DNA of 64,000 nucleotides, taken from NCBI GenBank assembly GCA_964463695.1, contig CAYXCZ010000019.1, positions 24,878 to 88,877 on the forward strand, written 5' to 3'. Source of the stretch: JALNZU01 sp964463695. GTDB lineage: Bacteria; Bacteroidota; Bacteroidia; Bacteroidales; F082. Below, one piece after another: positions 43,598 to 50,980 of this stretch; the first letter of the stretch is position 1, and each line of letters opens with the position of its first letter. The translations under genes were made by a program, and so were the position numbers. Below the pieces are notes generated by a model, which searched no databases, had not been told where the DNA came from, and saw only the letters and a program-made list of their open reading frames with translations.

Positions 43598-44869
43598 ATG
43601 AAAAAATACATCTTCATGATTTTTGTTCTCGTATCGGGAACATCAATCAGCGCACAGTTTGATACCTTATTTACAAAAGAAACCCTCCGGCTGGATTATA
43701 TTCACAGTGGAAATGCGTTTCAGGAGTCGATTTCTTACGGGAGTAGTTCCAAGGAGCAGTTTTGGGGCGGATCGCAGCTTAATTTGATTGATACATTCAG
43801 CTTTGGAAATCATTATGTTGAATTAGTAGATGAAAAATCAGGAACATTGATTTATTCCAGAGGATACAGCTCATTGTTTGCTGAATGGCAAACAACAGCA
43901 GAGGCAAAAACACTTGTGCGCAGCTTTGAAGAAACAGCTGTTTTTCCTTTTCCGCTGAAGCCGGTTCAGGCGAGAATATTATCCCGCGATGATGAGGGTG
44001 TTTTTCAACTTTTGTTTTCCATGCGCATCGACCCATCAGATTATTTTATAAAACCTTTTAAAACAACAGGTTTACCTGTTTATGAACTCTTGATAAATCG
44101 GGATCCATCAATTGCGGTAGATATTGTAATCATTCCGGATGGTTTCACTCTTGAGGAAATGGAACAATTCAAGCTGCGATCGGAACAATTTGTTGAGTAT
44201 TTATTTCGCTTTGAACCATTTAAAAAACATAAGGATAAATTCAATATCAGAGCTTTGCTTGTCCCTTCTGCAGAATCAGGTGTGGCTATTCCGGCAAATG
44301 GCGAATGGCCGGAAACCGCTGTCTCTTCCAGTTTTTACACCTTTGATTCTGAACGTTATTGCATGACATATGAACACCATCGTTTACGCGATTTGGCAGG
44401 ACAAGTGCCATATGATCAGATATATATTCTAACAAACACTACAAAATATGGTGGGGGAGGAATATATAATTTTTACTGTCTCAGCAGTGCCAATAACAGC
44501 GCCTCACCTGAAATAATTGTGCATGAATTTGGCCATGGCTTTGCAGGTTTGGGCGATGAATATTACGATAGCTCAACTTCTTATGAAGAATTTTATAACC
44601 TGAAAATTGAGCCCTGGGAACCAAATATTACCACACTTGTAAACTTCGATCAAAAATGGAGGCATCTTGTTGATGAATCAACCCCGGTTCCAACTCCGGA
44701 CAATGAAGAATGGGATGGCAAAACGGGTGTTTTCGAAGGTGGAGGCTATGTCGCTAAAGGTGTTTACAGGCCATCACGCGATTGTTTGATGCACACTTTT
44801 AGAGGAAATGTTTTTTGTGCAGCTTGCAGCGAGGCCATTGAAGAGATGATTTTCTTTTATTCAGAATGA
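43598..44869 (+). CDS. Secreted M64 family zinc metallopeptidase
   Basis: The 423-residue protein has a signal peptide ending S-A-Q near residue 19, an N-terminal M64-type beta domain to about residue 160, then the catalytic domain (I-V-I-I-P-D-G-F-T). The zinc site H-E-F-G-H at 309-313 continues G-F-A-G-L-G-D-E-Y-Y. A C-terminal pair C-L-M ... C-A-A-C may form disulfides. M64 peptidases include the Clostridium ramosum IgA protease, but most members are not proven to cut IgA. It lacks a T9SS sorting domain, so it is probably periplasmic. It is divergent from the ECF sigma operon. Confidence 0.9.
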   Translation: MKKYIFMIFVLVSGTSISAQFDTLFTKETLRLDYIHSGNAFQESISYGSSSKEQFWGGSQLNLIDTFSFGNHYVELVDEKSGTLIYSRGYSSLFAEWQTTAEAKTLVRSFEETAVFPFPLKPVQARILSRDDEGVFQLLFSMRIDPSDYFIKPFKTTGLPVYELLINRDPSIAVDIVIIPDGFTLEEMEQFKLRSEQFVEYLFRFEPFKKHKDKFNIRALLVPSAESGVAIPANGEWPETAVSSSFYTFDSERYCMTYEHHRLRDLAGQVPYDQIYILTNTTKYGGGGIYNFYCLSSANNSASPEIIVHEFGHGFAGLGDEYYDSSTSYEEFYNLKIEPWEPNITTLVNFDQKWRHLVDESTPVPTPDNEEWDGKTGVFEGGGYVAKGVYRPSRDCLMHTFRGNVFCAACSEAIEEMIFFYSE

Positions 44870-44925
44870 TTTTGATAATTTGAGCTGCTGTTCAAGGTTT
44901 TTTTGCTCAATCAGCCCTAATTGCT

Positions 44926-44933
44926 TAATTTTG
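44926..44933 (+). promoter_or_regulatory. Promoter for ptb-buk (-33 TTTG and -7 TAATTTTG)
   Basis: TAATTTTG fits TAnnTTTG, and TTTG at 44902-44905 lies 20 bases upstream, the expected -33 spacing. The predicted start is near 44937. Confidence 0.65.
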
Positions 44934-44942
44934 CCAAAATAT

Positions 44943-44958
44943 TGTTAATATTTTCACA
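44943..44958. promoter_or_regulatory. CRP/FNR-like imperfect palindrome in the ptb-buk leader
   Basis: TGTTAATATTTTCACA fits TGTGA-N6-TCACA with one mismatch. It is identical to the mutA site (25729-25744) except for one base. It lies about 6-21 bases downstream of the predicted transcript start, a position more typical of repression. Confidence 0.35.
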
Positions 44959-44991
44959 AAAGCTTTAAAAAGTAAAATTTAACCAAGGATC

Positions 44992-45897
44992 ATGATGATT
45001 ACCAAACTAGATCAGATGTTTGAAGTGCTGAAAAGCAGTAAAAAGAAACGTCTTGTAGCAGCTTATGCCAATGATGAACACACCATTAGCGCAGTAAGTA
45101 TGGCCATTGATATGGGCCTTATTGATGGAACGCTTGTAGGTGACGAAAAGGAGATTTTGAGTGTCTGCAGTGCACATGGCATTGATGCTTCCCGAATGAC
45201 AATTGTTCATGAACCGGATGAGATGAAAGCAACGGTAAAAGCGGTTGAATTGATAAATAGCGGCGAAGGGAACTTGTTGATGAAAGGCCTTGTTAGCACC
45301 GATAAATATATGCGTGCTATTCTTGATAAAGAAAAAGGTCTTATGAACAAAGGTGCTGTGCTAAGCCATGTTACAGTTATGGAAAATCCATTTTACCATA
45401 AGTTGCTAATTGTTGGTGATGTTGCCATTCTACCTGCTCCCGAATTGTCGGAAAAAGTAGCGATCACCAATTACCTTATAAAAACAGCACAGGCATTGGG
45501 TATCGAAAAGCCAAAAGTAGCTTTGATAGCAGCTTCTGAACAAGTATCTGCCAAAATGATTGCCAGTGTTGATGCAGCTCTCATATCCAAAATGGCCGAC
45601 AGAGGTCAAATAAAAGGTGCCTGGGTTGATGGTCCTTTAGCTCTTGATGTGGCTATAGATAAAGAAAGTGCAGAAATTAAAAAAATTGGAGGTATGGTAG
45701 CCGGTGATGCTGATTGCCTTGTGTTTCCTAATATCGAATCAGGCAATGTTTTTTATAAGACAAATACAAAACTGGCTGGTGGTGAACAAGGCGCTTTCGT
45801 TGTAGGGGCGCGCGTACCTGCAGTACTTTCCTCACGCGGCGACAGTGCTAAAACGAAATTATATAGCATTGCACTTGCAGCTCTTACTGCACCTTGA
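44992..45897 (+). CDS. ptb: Phosphate butyryltransferase (phosphate acyltransferase family)
   Basis: The 301-residue protein belongs to the phosphate acetyl/butyryl-transferase family (L-M-K-G-L-V-S-T near residue 97, V-D-G-P-L-A-L-D-V-A, A-D-C-L-V-F-P-N-I-E-S-G-N). Length and the adjacent kinase favour butyryl or branched acyl substrates over acetyl. It converts acyl-CoA and phosphate to acyl phosphate, which Buk uses to make ATP. The buk start follows closely. Translation is helped by an AAGGA five bases before the ATG. No butyryl-CoA synthesis genes are in the window. Confidence 0.93.
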   Translation: MMITKLDQMFEVLKSSKKKRLVAAYANDEHTISAVSMAIDMGLIDGTLVGDEKEILSVCSAHGIDASRMTIVHEPDEMKATVKAVELINSGEGNLLMKGLVSTDKYMRAILDKEKGLMNKGAVLSHVTVMENPFYHKLLIVGDVAILPAPELSEKVAITNYLIKTAQALGIEKPKVALIAASEQVSAKMIASVDAALISKMADRGQIKGAWVDGPLALDVAIDKESAEIKKIGGMVAGDADCLVFPNIESGNVFYKTNTKLAGGEQGAFVVGARVPAVLSSRGDSAKTKLYSIALAALTAP

Positions 45898-45941
45898 ACT
45901 TGACTCAAAATGAAAATGAGGTTTCAACAAATAGCTATCCA

Positions 45942-47027
45942 ATGAGCGATCACGAAAACATTCACATTTTAACGATCAATCCAGGTTCAACATCAACCAA
46001 ATTTGGAGTTTTTGTTGGAACAGATCCTGTTTTCATCAAAACGATCAGGCATAGTAGCGAAGAACTTGAGCCGTTTGAAAAGATAACCGACGAGTTCAAT
46101 TTTCGTAAAGGTTTAATATTACAACAAATCAGCGATGCTGGTATCCAACTTGAATCCATACGGGCTATTGTGGGCAGAGGCGGTTTGCTAAAGCCAATTG
46201 AATCAGGAGTTTATACTGTAAATGAAGCAATGTTGCGCGATTTGCGGAATAGCCCACTTGGTGAACATGCAAGCAATCTGGGAGGATTGATCGCTTACGA
46301 TATTGCAAAGTCCTTACCCGATGCAGGAGCCTACATAGCTAATCCTGTTGTTGTTGATGAGCTCGATCCTATTGCGCGTATTTCCGGACATCCACTTCTG
46401 CCAAGGATCTCTATTTTCCACGCCTTGAACCAGAAAGCTGTTGCACGGCAGCATGCCAAATCGATCATGCGCAAATATGAAGAGATGAACCTGATTGTTG
46501 TGCATCTTGGTGGTGGAATAACTGTTGGAGCTCACATGCAGGGAAGGGTTGTTGATGTTAATCAGGGCCTCGACGGCGATGGTCCATTCTCCCCTGAACG
46601 CTCAGGCTCCCTTCCTGTTGGTGCTTTGGTGCGGCTTTGCTTTAGCGGAAGGTTTACCGAAAAGGAATTGCTAAAAATGATCAAAGGTGAAGGAGGGCTA
46701 GTGGCATATCTGGGAACAAACAGCGCATATGAAGTCGAACAAAGAGTTTCTCAGGGTGATGAGGAAGCATCTCTCATTTACAGAGCTATGGCTTATCAGG
46801 TAGCTAAAGAAATTGGCGCGATGGCAACAGTATTACGTTTTCATGTTGATGGAATTCTAATAACAGGTGGTATTGCACATGATAAGTTTTTTGTGAATCA
46901 AGTTATTGAACGGGTTCACCGCATTGCCCCTGTACATGTTTATCCGGGTGAAGATGAACTCAAAGCATTGGCAATGAATGGGCTTAGGGTTCTTAACAAA
47001 GAAACGGTTCCAAAGGAATACATCTAA
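45942..47027 (+). CDS. buk: Butyrate kinase
   Basis: The 361-residue acetate-kinase-superfamily protein has the adenosine-binding start I-N-P-G-S-T-S-T-K near residue 13, V-H-L-G-G-G-I-T-V near 185 and I-L-I-T-G-G-I-A-H near 315. Together with family length this identifies butyrate (or branched-chain fatty acid) kinase. It turns acyl phosphate and ADP into the free acid and ATP. The ATG at 45942, 44 bases after the ptb stop, is preferred; a TTG at 45894 overlapping the ptb stop is in frame but would add a poorly conserved tail. Confidence 0.95.
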   Translation: MSDHENIHILTINPGSTSTKFGVFVGTDPVFIKTIRHSSEELEPFEKITDEFNFRKGLILQQISDAGIQLESIRAIVGRGGLLKPIESGVYTVNEAMLRDLRNSPLGEHASNLGGLIAYDIAKSLPDAGAYIANPVVVDELDPIARISGHPLLPRISIFHALNQKAVARQHAKSIMRKYEEMNLIVVHLGGGITVGAHMQGRVVDVNQGLDGDGPFSPERSGSLPVGALVRLCFSGRFTEKELLKMIKGEGGLVAYLGTNSAYEVEQRVSQGDEEASLIYRAMAYQVAKEIGAMATVLRFHVDGILITGGIAHDKFFVNQVIERVHRIAPVHVYPGEDELKALAMNGLRVLNKETVPKEYI

Positions 47028-47101
47028 ATCCTTCGCAAATAGAAGATATGATTTCTTAATGAAATCTTATAATTTTAGGTTTTCACCTTTTTTTAGTCTG
47101 A

Positions 47102-47126
47102 CCAAAAGTAAAATTCCTACTTTTGG
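47102..47126. repeat. Inverted repeat containing -7 elements on both strands
   Basis: CCAAAAGTA-aaattcc-TACTTTTGG is a perfect 9-base-pair inverted repeat. The right arm is the likely -7 element of the T9SS cargo gene; the left arm is the same element reading leftward, where no gene begins. Confidence 0.45.
47118..47125 (+). promoter_or_regulatory. -7 promoter element for the BNR/GEVED cargo gene
   Basis: TACTTTTG fits TAnnTTTG, 34 bases upstream of the ATG at 47160. Confidence 0.5.
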
Positions 47127-47159
47127 CGCTTCTTATTATTAATTCAATAACTACTTCAA

Positions 47160-50100
47160 ATGAGAAAACATTTTACGATTATTCTAATTGTAATGCTAAT
47201 CATGGTTGGTACTGGCCTTCAATGGCTTATCAGCTCCGATAGCAAAACAGAACGTGAAAGAAGAAAAATGGTTGATACCCGCGTTGACAACAACGGGTAT
47301 TACAAACGTCTGGCAGCAAAAGGATTATATACCTTAAATCCTGACATGCGTCCTGCATCTGCAGTTTACACCGGATCGAAAATCAAGGCCTTTTCTGTAA
47401 GGACCGATGATTCGCCTGACGTACCTGTTACAACAGTGAACTCTACACAAACCGAAAACTCAATCTTCGTAAATCCACTTGACCCAACCAATGTTCTGAA
47501 TTCGAATAATTCAACTCAGAATCCTGTTGGCTCACTCTATGGTGCTAACGATTTGTATTCTTTTGACTCAGGTGAAACCTGGCAAGGAAAAGTACAGGGT
47601 GCTGCCGGAAGCAATTCAGGTGACCCTGCTGTTGCAATGGGTTGGAATGGAAGATGGTATGTAAACTACATTTCTAATCCCGGTGGACAAGGAATAGCTT
47701 ACACCGACAACCAGGGTCTTTCATGGACAGCAAAAATCGTTTCTCCGAATCCAGGTGATTTGGCTGATAAAAACCACCTTTGGATTGACAACAGTTTAAC
47801 AAGTCCTTATGAAGGATATCTTTACAATGTTTGGACTGATTTTGGAGGTTCATACGATGCTGAAATCGTTGTTTCTCGTTCAACTGATGATGGTGAAACA
47901 TGGAGTGCTCGCGCGCCTTTGAGTACTGCTGTTAATGCCGGAAGTCACAATCAAGGAGTGAATGTACATACTGGTCCTAATGGTGAAGTTTACGCTGTTT
48001 GGTCTATCTACAACAGTTGGCCTTCTGATGAAGGTGCACTTGGATTTGCAAAATCGATGGATGGCGGTGCTACCTGGACTCCGGCAACACGCATTATTCA
48101 AAATATCCGTGGTATTCGTACCACTGAAACAAATAAAAATCACCGTGTAAATTCTTTCCCAAGCATGGCGGTGGATATTTCCAATAGCCCCGACAGAGGA
48201 ACAATTTATGTTGTTTGGTCTAATATTGGTACTCCTGGCGTGAACCAAAATGTTGGTATAGATGTATACCTCATCAAATCAACCGATCAGGGAGCTACAT
48301 GGTCAACTCCAGTGCGCGTGAACCAAAATACATACGGAGAAGGTAAAGAGCATTATTTCCCATGGCTTGCCTGTGATCCTGAAAACGGTATCTTAAGTGC
48401 TATTTTCTATGGTGATAGAAACGTAAGCCAAAGTCAGGTTGAAGTTTTCTGCGCCAACAGCTTTGATGCCGGTGAAACATGGGAAGATTTTAAGGTTTCC
48501 GACGTTGCTTTCACTCCATCTCCAATTCCTGGACTTGCCGGAGGTTATATGGGTGATTACCTGGGTATTGCCTCACGCGGAGGAATGGTTTATCCGGTAT
48601 GGCCTGATAATCGTCTTGGTTATATGATGACTTTTTCTTCTCCTTACGAAACAAATCCTTTGAGCCGCCCATTCAATGTGGTTGCTGAAGTGGCTTTTGA
48701 AACAGGAAATGTAAGCCTCGAATGGGCCTACGTAGAAGCACCTGACTTCACTGGCTTTAACATTTACCGCGACAACGAACTGATAGGTTCAACAGCTGAT
48801 ACAACCTTTGTTGATCCGCTGCCAACTTATGGAGTTTATACCTACGGAATTACAGCTACTTATACAGGCGAAGGCGAAAGTGGTGCAAGCAGAGTTACAG
48901 TTCAATGGGGTGATGCGCATATTGCTGTTGCTCCTGAAAACATTTATCAGCAGTTGATGCCTGATTCAGTCGCTACACAAAATCTGGTTATTACCAATAC
49001 AGGTCAACTACCAATGGAATTCAGCGTAAGTTCTGAAATCATTGAAACGAATAAGGAAACTACTACCTATTGCGCTGCTTCAGGTGGTGGTGATGAATTT
49101 ATTTCGGGTGTAACCATGGGAACTATTAATAACACTTCCGGAGAAACAGGCTATGCTGATTATACGGCCATAAGTACCGAAATTAAAGCCGGCGAACCTT
49201 TGTTGCTTACTGTAACCAATGGTAACCCATACAGTGCTGACCAATGTGGTGTTTGGATCGACTGGGATCAGAATGGTGTATTTGATGACGCACCGGTTAA
49301 TGTTTCCGGAAGCCCGGGAAATGGACCTTATACTGCTTCAATTGATCCACCTGTTGGGTCTAAATCTGGCGATACACGCATGCGTATTCGCGTAACCTGG
49401 ACAGGTTCTGTTGAACCATGTGGTACAACCACTTATGGTGAAGTTGAAGATTACACACTGAATGTGATCAGCTGGCTAAGTTATGCTCCTAATATTGGAA
49501 CAATTGCCCCAGGTGCAACACAAATAATTGAAGTTACTCTGAAAGCTATCGATCTTGAAGAAGGTGATTATTATGCTAACCTTAAAATTGCCAACAATAG
49601 TCCTGATAATGCTTTAGTAGAAGTTCCTGTTCATTTAAAAGTGGCTTCATTTGCAATTACAGCAATGGCAGAACCTGCAGCTATTTGTGTTGGTGAATCA
49701 TCACAACTTTCTTCTTCTGTTGTAGGTGGCAATGGTGGCGATTTAACTTATTTCTGGCATAATGAAGCTGGAGAGGTTGTCTCAACCGAACCAAGTTTTG
49801 TTGCTAGCCCTGAAGTAACAACTTCCTATACAGCTTTTGCTGTACAGGGATTGGATACCATTCAAAGCATACCAGTAACTTTGGTAGTATATGCACTCCC
49901 AGAAGTTGCTCTTGGAGAAGATTTGGCTTTCTGCGGCAATCAGGTGCATACATTGGATGCCGGCAATGAGGGATCAACATTCCTTTGGTCAAATGGTGCA
50001 ACAACTCAAACAATTGAATTGTCAGCAGACGCACTTGGATATGGCGAACATCAGCTTTGGGTTGAAGTTACCAACCTAAATGGTTGTGCCAGTGTTGATA

Positions 50101-50858
50101 GCGTGAAAGTTACATATAACAACTTACCTGTGGTAGAACTTGGTGAAGATCAGTCAGCATGTGGTGATTTGGCGTTAACTTTCAATGCAGGCAATGAAGG
50201 AGCTTCTTTCCTTTGGTCAAATGGAGCCAGCGCTGCAGTTCTGAATGCTACCAGCGCCGAATTTGGTTTTGGAATGCATCAGCTTTGGGTTCAGGTAACC
50301 GATCAAAATGGTTGTGTTTCATCAGATACTGTTCATGCAACCTTTAATGAAGCACCTCCTGTGTTCTCATTTGGAAATGATACAACGCTTTGTGGTGGTG
50401 TTTTAAAAGTGTTGACAGTAGATGTAGCCGGTTATAGTCTCCAGTGGTCAAATGGCTCAGTTGAAACAAGCGTTACTGCTGACACCACAGGTTTTGGTTA
50501 TGGAATTCAGACCTTCTGGGTTGATCTTACGGGCGAAAATGGCTGTACAATGAGAAGTCATGAAATTTCAATTGAATTTAAAAACTGCTCAGGGGTATCC
50601 GAAAAAGACGCTATGTCGATCACTATTTACCCCAATCCTGGTAATGGATTGTTCCAACTCGACCTGCAATCGGTCAGTCGTGAAAATGTGAAAATCACTG
50701 TTTATGATGCATCCGGAAATCTGGTTTACCAACAGAAAGATGTTGTAACATCTTCATCTTCAACACATGAACTGAACCTTACCAATCAACCATCAGGTGT
50801 TTATAACCTTGTGATTGAAGGCAATCGGGTTTATTCCAAACGTTTGATTATCAAATAA
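47160..50858 (+). CDS. Large secreted T9SS cargo with BNR-like, FN3-like, GEVED and Ig-like repeat domains
   Basis: The 1,232-residue protein has a signal sequence (hydrophobic residues 7-25). A sialidase-type BNR/Asp-box region follows at about 110-510, with repeated S-x-D-x-G-x-T-W turns such as S-T-D-D-G-E-T-W and S-M-D-G-G-A-T-W. Next are a fibronectin-like module near 515-590, a GEVED domain near 634-770 (V-W-I-D-W-D-Q-N-G-V-F-D, Y-G-E-V-E-D-Y), and three Ig/PKD-like repeats of about 76 residues from 912 to 1142. The T9SS type A sorting domain starts near 1154 (I-Y-P-N-P-G-N-G). Catalytic sialidase residues are not evident, so a glycan-binding or adhesive surface role is more likely than an enzyme. 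It has its own promoter and terminator. Confidence 0.9.
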   Translation: MRKHFTIILIVMLIMVGTGLQWLISSDSKTERERRKMVDTRVDNNGYYKRLAAKGLYTLNPDMRPASAVYTGSKIKAFSVRTDDSPDVPVTTVNSTQTENSIFVNPLDPTNVLNSNNSTQNPVGSLYGANDLYSFDSGETWQGKVQGAAGSNSGDPAVAMGWNGRWYVNYISNPGGQGIAYTDNQGLSWTAKIVSPNPGDLADKNHLWIDNSLTSPYEGYLYNVWTDFGGSYDAEIVVSRSTDDGETWSARAPLSTAVNAGSHNQGVNVHTGPNGEVYAVWSIYNSWPSDEGALGFAKSMDGGATWTPATRIIQNIRGIRTTETNKNHRVNSFPSMAVDISNSPDRGTIYVVWSNIGTPGVNQNVGIDVYLIKSTDQGATWSTPVRVNQNTYGEGKEHYFPWLACDPENGILSAIFYGDRNVSQSQVEVFCANSFDAGETWEDFKVSDVAFTPSPIPGLAGGYMGDYLGIASRGGMVYPVWPDNRLGYMMTFSSPYETNPLSRPFNVVAEVAFETGNVSLEWAYVEAPDFTGFNIYRDNELIGSTADTTFVDPLPTYGVYTYGITATYTGEGESGASRVTVQWGDAHIAVAPENIYQQLMPDSVATQNLVITNTGQLPMEFSVSSEIIETNKETTTYCAASGGGDEFISGVTMGTINNTSGETGYADYTAISTEIKAGEPLLLTVTNGNPYSADQCGVWIDWDQNGVFDDAPVNVSGSPGNGPYTASIDPPVGSKSGDTRMRIRVTWTGSVEPCGTTTYGEVEDYTLNVISWLSYAPNIGTIAPGATQIIEVTLKAIDLEEGDYYANLKIANNSPDNALVEVPVHLKVASFAITAMAEPAAICVGESSQLSSSVVGGNGGDLTYFWHNEAGEVVSTEPSFVASPEVTTSYTAFAVQGLDTIQSIPVTLVVYALPEVALGEDLAFCGNQVHTLDAGNEGSTFLWSNGATTQTIELSADALGYGEHQLWVEVTNLNGCASVDSVKVTYNNLPVVELGEDQSACGDLALTFNAGNEGASFLWSNGASAAVLNATSAEFGFGMHQLWVQVTDQNGCVSSDTVHATFNEAPPVFSFGNDTTLCGGVLKVLTVDVAGYSLQWSNGSVETSVTADTTGFGYGIQTFWVDLTGENGCTMRSHEISIEFKNCSGVSEKDAMSITIYPNPGNGLFQLDLQSVSRENVKITVYDASGNLVYQQKDVVTSSSSTHELNLTNQPSGVYNLVIEGNRVYSKRLIIK
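49894..50586 (+). repeat. Three tandem 76-residue Ig-like coding repeats
   Basis: Units start near 49894, 50122 and 50350 (about 228 bases each). Each encodes a P-x-V-x-L/F-G-E/N-D start, a Cys, a W-S-N-G turn, a G-F/Y-G-x-H/Q-x-L/F-W-V strand and an N-G-C end. The first two copies are closest. This is protein-level repetition within the cargo gene. Confidence 0.75.
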
Positions 50859-50876
50859 AAAAGCGATATTTAAGAG

Positions 50877-50905
50877 GAGCGGGCTAAAACAGCCCGCTCT
50901 TTTTG
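50877..50905 (+). terminator. Rho-independent terminator after the BNR/GEVED cargo gene
   Basis: GC-rich inverted repeat GAGCGGGCT...AGCCCGCTC with a five-base loop and a following T run, 19 bases past the stop. Confidence 0.9.
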
Positions 50906-50953
50906 TTTTAAGGGGTTTCGTCACCTCCCTAAAGTCCGTCTGATGACTTTTTC

Positions 50954-50961
50954 TATCTTTG
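50954..50961 (+). promoter_or_regulatory. -7 promoter element for lysS
   Basis: TATCTTTG fits TAnnTTTG, 19 bases before the ATG at 50981. Confidence 0.6.
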
Positions 50962-50980
50962 CAAAAAATTTCTTAATACT

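Noticed and set aside
45894..45941. Upstream TTG start for buk overlapping the ptb stop
   Set aside because: The added 16 residues are polar and poorly conserved-looking, and the ATG at 45942 gives a length closer to the family norm.
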